Shown piece by piece: positions 34,613 through 40,890 of a stretch of 40,890 nucleotides of DNA. The DNA is taken from contig JAKEGK010000004.1 in NCBI GenBank assembly GCA_022627515.1, positions 1 through 40,890 on the forward strand. Reading direction: 5' to 3'. The translations under genes and the position numbers were made by a program. Source of the DNA: Gammaproteobacteria bacterium. Its GTDB lineage: Bacteria; Pseudomonadota; Gammaproteobacteria; SZUA-152. The notes under the pieces were generated by a model. The model was not told the origin of the DNA, searched no databases, and worked only from the letters and a program-made list of their open reading frames with translations. Positions within the stretch are counted from its first letter, which is position 1; each line of letters opens with the position of its first letter.

Positions 34613-36625
34613 ATGATACCAGAGCTCGGGCATTTTGCTTTAATACTGGCGCTGTGTGTCGCGACAGTGCAGGGTGTGTTCTCCATTGCCGGAGCGCAAC
34701 TGGGAGTGCGGTCCTGGATGGCATTGGCGAAACCGGCGGCGCAATGCCAGTTCGTGCTGGTCGCGGTGGCCTTTGGATTCCTTACTTATTCGTTCATCGA
34801 AAATGATTTTTCCGTTCAGTATGTCGCGATGCAGTCCAACTCCCTGTTACCGATCGAATATCGTATCTCCGCGGTGTGGGGTGGACACGAAGGTTCCATG
34901 CTGCTGTGGGTGTTGTTGTTGTCCGCCTGGTCAATGGCGGTGAGTATATTCAGCAAGAACCTTCCCAATGACATGGTGGCGCGGGTCATTGGTGTGATGG
35001 GCCTGGTTTCTGTTGGTTTCTACCTCTTTATCCTGTTTACTTCCAATCCGTTTGAAAGATTATTGCCTCCCGCCGTGGATGGCCGCGATTTAAATCCTTT
35101 GCTGCAGGATCCCGGCTTAATTATTCATCCGCCCATGTTGTACATGGGGTATGTGGGATTCTCGGTTGCGTTTGCCTTTGCAATAGCGGCGCTGCTGGGT
35201 GGCCGGCTTGATGCGGCATGGGCGCGCTGGTCGCGTCCCTGGACCACCGTAGCCTGGATGTTTTTGACAATGGGGATCGGGCTTGGCAGCTGGTGGGCCT
35301 ATTACGAACTTGGCTGGGGTGGCTGGTGGTTCTGGGATCCGGTGGAAAACGCATCGTTTATGCCCTGGCTGGTGGGAACCGCGCTGATACATTCGCTTGC
35401 GGTAACGGAAAAGCGCGGCAGCTTCAAAAACTGGACGGTGTTGCTGGCGATTTTCGCTTTCTCGTTAAGTTTGCTGGGCACCTTCCTGGTGCGCTCCGGC
35501 GTGCTGACATCCGTGCATGCATTCGCGACGGATCCCGAGCGTGGGGTGTTTATTCTGTTCCTGCTGGTGTTAACCATCGGTGTTTCGTTGACATTGTTTG
35601 CCTGGCGCGCGCCCAAAGTCGGTATTGGCGGGCGTTTTAATTTGATATCGCGGGAATCCGCGCTGTTAACCAACAATGTGCTGCTGGTGGTGGCCGCGGG
35701 CGCGGTATTGCTCGGCACCTTATATCCCTTGTTACTGGATGCGCTCGATATGGGCAAGATTTCCGTGGGTCCCCCGTATTTTGACGCGGTATTTTTGCCG
35801 TTGATGACACCCGCTTTGTTTTTAATGGGTATTGGCCCTATCGCCCGGTGGAAGAAAGCTGAATTACCCGATGTGGTGGTTCGTTTACGCTGGGCAGCGG
35901 TGGTCAGCCTGATAATGGGCCTGTTGACGCCGCTCATCATGGGCGAATGGGGCGCGGTGCGCAGTTTAGGCTTTACACTGGCTTTCTGGGTTTTATGCAG
36001 CGTCTTTCTTATGCTCCGGGAACGCCTGCAAAAAAGTCCGCAATCAGGAAATATACTCAGCAGGATCGCAGGCTTGCCGAACTCGTTTCTCGGCATGTGT
36101 CTGGCTCATACCGGCATCGCGGTATTTGTCATTGGCGTCACCATGGTGAAAAGCTATGAAGTTGAGAAAGATGTGCGCATGGAAGTGGGCGACACTGTCG
36201 AGTTAAGTGGTTACGCGTTCCGTTTCGAAGGCGTGACGCGAGTTAAAGGCCCTAACTACAATGCCGATCGCGGCCAGGTAGTGGTGACAAAAGGGGATGA
36301 CGTTGAAACCGTGATGTTTCCGGAAAAACGCGTCTATACCGTGCAAACCATGCCCATGACCGAAGCGGCTATTGATACCGGATTCACGCGCGACCTTTAT
36401 GTTTCCCTGGGTGAGCCGGTCAGCAACGGCGCCTGGAGTGTGCGCGTTTATTATAAACCCTTCGTTGATTGGATCTGGGGTGGCGCTTTTATTATGGCGC
36501 TTGGAGGACTGCTGGCGATTACCGACCGGCGTTACCGCCTGGTTAGCCGTAAAGTGAAAGAAGAAACAACCGGCGAGATAAAGGGCGCTGCTGTAGCAGG
36601 TAAAGCGGTTACTGGAGAGTCGTAA
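34613..36625 (+). CDS. ccmF: Cytochrome c heme lyase subunit CcmF
   Basis: CcmF is the large membrane subunit that joins heme to apocytochromes. The 670-residue protein has about 14-15 membrane helices. The WWD motif reads GWGGWWFWDPVENASFMPW near residues 238-256, with conserved histidines in WGGHEGSMLLW, IIHPPMLYMGY, ALIHSLAVTEKRG and AHTGIAV. Length and motif order are typical. Its stop codon TAA shares a base with the ccmG ATG, a tight coupling. Confidence 0.96.
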   Translation: MIPELGHFALILALCVATVQGVFSIAGAQLGVRSWMALAKPAAQCQFVLVAVAFGFLTYSFIENDFSVQYVAMQSNSLLPIEYRISAVWGGHEGSMLLWVLLLSAWSMAVSIFSKNLPNDMVARVIGVMGLVSVGFYLFILFTSNPFERLLPPAVDGRDLNPLLQDPGLIIHPPMLYMGYVGFSVAFAFAIAALLGGRLDAAWARWSRPWTTVAWMFLTMGIGLGSWWAYYELGWGGWWFWDPVENASFMPWLVGTALIHSLAVTEKRGSFKNWTVLLAIFAFSLSLLGTFLVRSGVLTSVHAFATDPERGVFILFLLVLTIGVSLTLFAWRAPKVGIGGRFNLISRESALLTNNVLLVVAAGAVLLGTLYPLLLDALDMGKISVGPPYFDAVFLPLMTPALFLMGIGPIARWKKAELPDVVVRLRWAAVVSLIMGLLTPLIMGEWGAVRSLGFTLAFWVLCSVFLMLRERLQKSPQSGNILSRIAGLPNSFLGMCLAHTGIAVFVIGVTMVKSYEVEKDVRMEVGDTVELSGYAFRFEGVTRVKGPNYNADRGQVVVTKGDDVETVMFPEKRVYTVQTMPMTEAAIDTGFTRDLYVSLGEPVSNGAWSVRVYYKPFVDWIWGGAFIMALGGLLAITDRRYRLVSRKVKEETTGEIKGAAVAGKAVTGES

Positions 36626-37212
36626 TGGTTCGTTATTTAGCACCACTGATTATTTTTATTGTATTGGCGTTTTTTTTGTATGTAGGTTTGGGATTAAATC
36701 CGCGTGAAGTGCCATCGCCGTTCATTAACAAACCGGCGCCGGATTTTCAGCTGCAGAAGCTGCATTCCATGAACGAGTTGTTCTCCAACAAGGATATGCT
36801 GGGCAAGGTCTGGCTGTTAAATGTCTGGGCCTCGTGGTGTGTCGCGTGTCGGCAGGAACACCCGGTGCTGGTTGACATGGCGCGCCGCGGTGAGGTGCCC
36901 TTGTATGGCTTGAACTACAAGGATGCGCCCAGTAACGCCAAACGCTGGCTGAACGAACATGGCGATCCTTACGAGTTAAGCGCGGTCGACTACCAGGGAA
37001 AAGTAGGTATCGATTATGGCGTGTACGGCGTGCCGGAGACTTTCATCATTGATAAACAGGGCATGATCCGGCACAAGGTTATCGGGCCTATTTCCTATCA
37101 GGAACTGAATGATTGTGTCATGCCGGTGGTGAATGAGCTGAACAAGCGGGAGCAGATAGATCCAGCGGCATTGGCCGTTTTGAGCGAGGTAAGAAAGGCA
37201 TGTTCGTCATGA
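36625..37212 (+). CDS. ccmG: Thiol:disulfide oxidoreductase CcmG/DsbE
   Basis: CcmG keeps the cysteines of apocytochromes or of CcmH reduced. The 195-residue protein has an N-terminal anchor (APLIIFIVLAFFLYVGLGL), the PSPFINKPAPDFQL entry strand and the active site WASWCVAC (C72, C75). YGVYGVPETFIIDKQG carries the cis-proline, and the GPISYQEL end is typical. The WCVAC centre differs from WCGPC in the thioredoxin at 31053, supporting separate roles. It overlaps ccmH by 13 bases. Confidence 0.95.
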   Translation: MVRYLAPLIIFIVLAFFLYVGLGLNPREVPSPFINKPAPDFQLQKLHSMNELFSNKDMLGKVWLLNVWASWCVACRQEHPVLVDMARRGEVPLYGLNYKDAPSNAKRWLNEHGDPYELSAVDYQGKVGIDYGVYGVPETFIIDKQGMIRHKVIGPISYQELNDCVMPVVNELNKREQIDPAALAVLSEVRKACSS

Positions 37213-37709
37213 TGCGCTATATTGCGGTTTTGGTGCTGTTAGGCCTGATGATTGGCGGCGCAACGGTTGCCGCTGGGGAAGCGGCGCCGATGGCGGCGGA
37301 TCCCGAGCTGGAAAAGAAAGTGAATGAAATTGCCGCTGAGTTACGTTGTTTGGTCTGTCAAAACCAGACCATTGCCGATTCGCACGCCGAACTGGCGATA
37401 GATTTGAAAAACCAGGTGCGGGAAATGGTGCGCCAGGGCAAGACACGTGATGATGTGGTTGACTATATGGTGCAGCGTTACGGTGATTTTGTGCGTTACC
37501 GTCCGCCCGTAAAACCGACCACCTACCTGTTGTGGGTTGGTCCGTTCCTGCTATTGGCGGGTGGCCTGATTATCCTGACGGTCAATTTGCGCAAACGCAA
37601 GGACCTGGTCAGCGAGTCCCCGCTCAGCGAGGAAGAGCACAAAAAACTGGAGTCGATTCTCCATTCTGAAAACAAGACCTCCGGAATCAAAGCGGGCGAG
37701 GGTAATTAA
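37200..37709 (+). CDS. ccmH: Cytochrome c-type biogenesis protein CcmH
   Basis: This is the short CcmH (169 residues). Signal peptide RYIAVLVLLGLMIGGATVAA is followed by the LRCLVCQNQTIADSHAELA motif, with its redox pair at C50 and C53. A QRYGDFVRYRPPVKPTTYLLW segment then leads into one C-terminal membrane helix. It reduces apocytochrome thiols alongside CcmG. The start could be ATG 37200, 37209 or 37212; all give the same mature protein. ccmI follows after two bases. Confidence 0.95.
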   Translation: MFVMMRYIAVLVLLGLMIGGATVAAGEAAPMAADPELEKKVNEIAAELRCLVCQNQTIADSHAELAIDLKNQVREMVRQGKTRDDVVDYMVQRYGDFVRYRPPVKPTTYLLWVGPFLLLAGGLIILTVNLRKRKDLVSESPLSEEEHKKLESILHSENKTSGIKAGEGN

Positions 37710-37711
37710 GC

Positions 37712-38989
37712 ATGGTGGTATTTTCTACGGTGGCGTTTCTGTTGGTTGTTGCAGCGTTATTGTTTTTGCTGCCCCCCCTGGTTCAACGCCAGTCGTCAAA
37801 AAGCGCGGTCGAACGTAAAGAGCTGAACATTATGTTGTACAGGGATCAGCTTGCCGAACTGGAAGCTGATCTGAAAAGTGAAATCATTACCCGCGACCAG
37901 TTCGATCAGGCGCATGCCGATCTTGAAAGAAGCCTTTTACAGGATGTGGCGGACGACGGTGGCAATAAAAAATCCGGCATAACGGTTTCCGGCAATCTTC
38001 CTGCAATTGTTGTTGGAATTGCCGTTCCGCTAGTTGCAATCAGTCTTTATGCGCATCTTGGCAAAGGGAAGGACGGATTTGATCCGGAAAACTTCCGGCC
38101 CGGCATGACGACCGAAGGGCATGAAGGCACTCTGGAGCAGCAGGTTCGCAAGTTGCAGGATCATTTACAGCAAAATCCGGATGACATGGAAGGCTGGGTG
38201 ATGCTGGCGCGTTCTTATTATTTCATGAAGCAATATCAGGCGGCCAGCGACGCGTTTGCCAGGACCGTGGCCATGACGGGGGAAAATAATCCCGGATTGC
38301 TGGCTGACTATGCTGATGCCCTGGCGATGGCTAATGGCCGTAACATGGCGGGCAAGCCATATGACTTGGTCAAGAAAGCGTTAACCATGGATCCCAATCA
38401 CCAGAAGTCGCTCTGGCTGGCTGCAACGGCCACTTATCAGGTGCAGGATTATAAAACCACGCTGGAATACTGGCTGACATTGCGTCAGCAATTCCCTGAA
38501 GGTTCGGATAATTATCTGCAGATGACGCGCAACATTGCCGAGGTGAAACAATTCCTGGGCATGTCTATTGATGATGAAGTTGCTATCGTGCAAAAAGCCG
38601 AGGCTGGCGCGGCATCGGCAGAAGCGGACGGCGTAGCGGGCGCGGCAGCCAAAGTTTCAGGTGTCGTGTCTCTGGACCCATCCATGCAGGACAAGATCTC
38701 ACCGAGCGACACTTTATTCGTGTTTGCCAGGGCCGCGAGCGGGCCACGTATGCCTTTGGCGATTATCAGGACATCGGTGTCGGATTTGCCGTTGACATTT
38801 ACCCTGGATGATTCACTGGCAATGAATCCGCAAATGAAGATATCCAAATTCAAGGACGTGATAGTTGGCGCGCGGATTTCAAAAACCGGCAATGCAATGC
38901 CGCAAAGCGGCGATCTTTCCGGCCAGACCGATGTTGTTCCATTGGGATCAGAAGGATTACAAATTACCATTGACGGAGTCGTGCCATAA
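37712..38989 (+). CDS. ccmI: Cytochrome c-type biogenesis protein CcmI
   Basis: CcmI is a TPR chaperone that holds apocytochrome C termini for heme ligation. The 425-residue protein has two N-terminal membrane segments (FLLVVAALLFLLPPLV and LPAIVVGIAVPLVAISLYAHL) with the ELNIMLYRDQLAELEADL loop between them. TPR repeats cover about 130-270 (EGWVMLARSYYFMKQYQAA). A beta-rich C-terminal domain begins with GVVSLDPSMQDKISPSDTLFVFARA. The overall form is the two-domain CcmI/CycH of gammaproteobacteria. It ends the ccm operon; the next gene is 95 bases on. Confidence 0.94.
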   Translation: MVVFSTVAFLLVVAALLFLLPPLVQRQSSKSAVERKELNIMLYRDQLAELEADLKSEIITRDQFDQAHADLERSLLQDVADDGGNKKSGITVSGNLPAIVVGIAVPLVAISLYAHLGKGKDGFDPENFRPGMTTEGHEGTLEQQVRKLQDHLQQNPDDMEGWVMLARSYYFMKQYQAASDAFARTVAMTGENNPGLLADYADALAMANGRNMAGKPYDLVKKALTMDPNHQKSLWLAATATYQVQDYKTTLEYWLTLRQQFPEGSDNYLQMTRNIAEVKQFLGMSIDDEVAIVQKAEAGAASAEADGVAGAAAKVSGVVSLDPSMQDKISPSDTLFVFARAASGPRMPLAIIRTSVSDLPLTFTLDDSLAMNPQMKISKFKDVIVGARISKTGNAMPQSGDLSGQTDVVPLGSEGLQITIDGVVP

Positions 38990-39084
38990 CCGGTTGTCTG
39001 ACAACAGGCAGTTACTGGTTCTTAAAAATAATAAACAGCTGTTTTGACAATTAAGTTAAAGGATCCAGCAGCGAGGTTGAGGGA

Positions 39085-39393
39085 GTGAAAACCAGGTGCA
39101 TTTCTTTTTATATTTTTCTTTTCCTATTTACAGATGCAGGTCTTGCGTGGGCAGGCGACCCCTTCGCGGGTTCGGCGATTTACGCGGACCACTGTGTGAG
39201 TTGCCACGGCGGTGATGGCTCCGGTGAAGTGGCCGGTACGCCCAGTTTTCGTGGCGGAGCCCTGATGAGTAAAGGTGAGTTTGAGCTGCGCGACCGTGTC
39301 AAAATTGGCAAGGATCTGATGCCGGGATTTGGCGGCATATTAACAGAAGAACAAATCGATGATGTTGTGACGTATATAAGGACGTTTAACTAA
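39085..39393 (+). CDS. Small monoheme cytochrome c
   Basis: This 102-residue protein has a signal peptide (ISFYIFLFLFTDAGLAWA) and one class I cytochrome c domain with CVSCH at C37-H41 and likely axial methionine M79 in DLMPGFGG. The C-terminal helix is EEQIDDVVTYIRTF. The start is GTG with GAGGTTGAGGG before it. The next gene begins on the base after its stop. The single-heme carrier with His-Met ligation contrasts with the bis-histidine multiheme proteins upstream and would have a higher potential. It may link the conduit to an oxidase, but that is inferred. Confidence 0.9.
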   Translation: MKTRCISFYIFLFLFTDAGLAWAGDPFAGSAIYADHCVSCHGGDGSGEVAGTPSFRGGALMSKGEFELRDRVKIGKDLMPGFGGILTEEQIDDVVTYIRTFN

Positions 39394-40569
39394 ATGCATA
39401 CCCGCGGTAATTTTAATCTAATAATTTTTTGTGTGGCGCTATTATTTTTCGCTGCGTGTTCCGAAGACAAAAAAGAGCAGGTGGCGCAACCTGCGCCCGC
39501 GCCGTCAGCGCCAGCCGAAGCTCAGCAACAGATTCAGGAGCTATTGCCGGAAGTGCAACCGGAACCGCCGCCGCCTGTTCCGTCCGGCTATAAAGTGGTG
39601 GATTCCTTTAATGTTGGGGAAAATGTTTATGTGCGGTCAATGACGGTGGATCCCGCCGCGAAAACCTTATGGATCGGCACATCAGTGGGCGTGCTGGAAA
39701 TCGATATTGAAACGCGCAATATGCTGAACAGTTATACGCGGGATCATGGCCTGGCAAATGAATATGTGTTCGGCATGATGGTGGATAGCAAGGGAAGAAA
39801 ATGGTTTGGCACCAATGGCGGCGGTATTACCCGCTTCAGGGATGGCGAGTGGAAGACCTATTTTCCCATGCATGGTCTGGCCGATTATTGGGTTTACTCC
39901 TTTGCCGAGCAGTCTAACGGAACCATCTGGGTGGGCACCTGGGCAGGTCTCAATGAATTAAATCCGGAAACGGGTAAATTCAAAACCTATTTGAAAGAGC
40001 TGGTCAATGAATGGGTGTATGGCCTGGATGTTGATAACAAGGACCAGGTATGGATTGGCACCGAAGGTGGTATCAATATGTATGACGGCAAGACCTGGCA
40101 TGTCTGGACGCATAAGGATGGCCTGGGTGCGCCGAATACCGAGAATTTGCCGCTGAGTGAGAATACAGGTTTGGGAACCCGCTCGCGCCATGATCTGAGT
40201 GTGATGTCGCAAGGCATGAATACTTATAATCCCAATTATGTATTTTCATTGATTGTGGCCAGGGATCAAACGGTGTGGGCAGGCACATGGGGCGGCGGAG
40301 TGAGTCATTATGATGGCAAGACCTGGATCAATTTCACCAGGAACGAAGGCCTCGCTGGCAACATTGTTTATAGTGTGGCGCAGGACAGCAATGGCGAATT
40401 CTGGTTTGGCACCAGTAACGGATTATCCCATTACGATGGTAAAACATGGGAAACCATTACGCGGGCGCATGGCATGCTGGACAATAGCGTTTATGCCATT
40501 GCGAATACCGGTAACAATCAAATCTGGGTGGGCACGCGTAATGGCGTTGCCATTATTGCAAGACAATAA
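39394..40569 (+). CDS. Regulator-propeller-type lipoprotein
   Basis: This 391-residue protein has a lipoprotein signal with lipobox FFAACSE, then a proline/glutamine-rich linker to about residue 65. A propeller with the Reg_prop motif follows: repeated units such as VWIGTEGGINMYDGKTW, TVWAGTWGGGVSHYDGKTW and FWFGTSNGLSHYDGKTW. Such blades are best known from hybrid two-component sensors, but here no membrane helix, kinase or other output domain is attached. It begins on the base after the monoheme stop and is followed by a second protein apparently of this kind. A scaffold role for surface cytochromes is possible; no function is known. Confidence 0.85.
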   Translation: MHTRGNFNLIIFCVALLFFAACSEDKKEQVAQPAPAPSAPAEAQQQIQELLPEVQPEPPPPVPSGYKVVDSFNVGENVYVRSMTVDPAAKTLWIGTSVGVLEIDIETRNMLNSYTRDHGLANEYVFGMMVDSKGRKWFGTNGGGITRFRDGEWKTYFPMHGLADYWVYSFAEQSNGTIWVGTWAGLNELNPETGKFKTYLKELVNEWVYGLDVDNKDQVWIGTEGGINMYDGKTWHVWTHKDGLGAPNTENLPLSENTGLGTRSRHDLSVMSQGMNTYNPNYVFSLIVARDQTVWAGTWGGGVSHYDGKTWINFTRNEGLAGNIVYSVAQDSNGEFWFGTSNGLSHYDGKTWETITRAHGMLDNSVYAIANTGNNQIWVGTRNGVAIIARQ

Positions 40570-40617
40570 TTATATCCACCAATGAGAAAACGGCTAAATG
40601 TCCCGGAGGTAAAGGAA

Positions 40618-40890
40618 GTGAATATTAATGCAAAGAGTCTGGCAATTATCGTTTTAGTGATGGGTGCGGCTGTAGTCGCCGCCTATCAAATCGGCGCCAG
40701 CCGATCAGAAAAGGAAACGGCTGCCCAGGCGCCCCAAACCACGCCGGCGCAACAAGCTTCGCCTGCCGCGCAAGCCGGCGGTGGTTCCATGCCGGCCAGC
40801 CATCCGCCCATGGATGCCAATGCGCCCAGCTTTACGCATTTTCGCGTGGGTAACCGTAATGTGAAAGGCATGGTTGCGGTGGAAGGCGCG
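40618..40890 (+). CDS. Exported protein, cut by the window edge
   Basis: Ninety-one codons are present before the edge. A GTG at 40618 has a fine ribosome site (GGAGG, eight bases upstream); an ATG at 40582 is in frame but has none. The product has an N-terminal membrane segment (SLAIIVLVMGAAVVAAYQIG), an alanine/proline/glutamine linker and then FTHFRVGNRNVKGM. That last segment recalls the entry to Reg_prop propellers, so a second such protein is likely, but the propeller lies outside the window. It follows the previous gene by 48 bases and is probably in the same operon. Confidence 0.6.
   Translation, partial: MNINAKSLAIIVLVMGAAVVAAYQIGASRSEKETAAQAPQTTPAQQASPAAQAGGGSMPASHPPMDANAPSFTHFRVGNRNVKGMVAVEGA

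Noticed and set aside
35302-36096. A 264-codon minus-strand open frame inside ccmF
   Set aside because: It is antisense to a well-matched ccmF; the composition (Ser, Thr, Asn, Arg rich) is that of a shadow frame and no motif is seen.

Overview
The window looks like the chromosome of a gammaproteobacterium, probably a respiratory or chemolithotrophic one. The housekeeping genes are typical of that class: trpD-trpC, a close Crp/Vfr relative next to a YhfA-type OsmC protein, speD, coq7, rplM-rpsI, and a complete ccmABCDEFGHI set in the usual order. The species cannot be named from sequence alone. An eleven-heme secreted cytochrome in a cluster like this recalls the undecaheme cytochrome proposed for extracellular electron transfer in Candidatus Tenderia electrophaga; this is from memory and was not checked.

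Layout. Positions 61-1892 hold trpD and trpC. Positions 1896-2794 hold a REP-associated tyrosine transposase between REP-like palindromes. Positions 2809-7554 hold crp (minus strand), an OsmC-family gene, a glyoxalase-fold gene, speD, coq7 (minus strand), a thioredoxin-like [2Fe-2S] ferredoxin and an alpha/beta hydrolase. Positions 7560-7935 have no gene but show two promoter-plus-hairpin units that look like tandem small RNAs. Positions 8059-8913 are rplM-rpsI, with a consensus sigma-70 promoter and a clear terminator. A general porin follows (9388-10539).

From 10.7 kb to the right edge the genes are nearly all concerned with c-type cytochromes, all on the plus strand. They are: an NHL-propeller lipoprotein; a tetraheme secreted cytochrome with its own promoter region and terminator; a parvulin-type periplasmic prolyl isomerase; a large outer-membrane beta-barrel; two triheme cytochromes; a lipoprotein with a cupredoxin-like copper site; a third triheme cytochrome; two more NHL lipoproteins; an undecaheme cytochrome; and a long YncE/lactonase-type propeller. 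Next comes a compact System II-like maturation set (ResB, ResC/CcsA, a TPR protein, a ResA/TlpA thioredoxin), directly followed by the full System I set (ccmA-I). A small monoheme cytochrome c and two regulator-propeller-type proteins close the window, the last cut by the edge.

My reading is that 10.7-40.9 kb encodes an envelope-spanning electron conduit plus its maturation machinery. Triheme cytochromes would carry electrons across the periplasm, the barrel would cross the outer membrane, and the undecaheme and tetraheme cytochromes would act at or beyond the cell surface. The lipoproteins with beta-propellers would be scaffolds. The four N-terminal hemes of the undecaheme protein match the free tetraheme protein motif for motif, so the larger protein looks like the smaller one with a seven-heme extension. 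Electron direction, inward or outward, cannot be told from the sequence.
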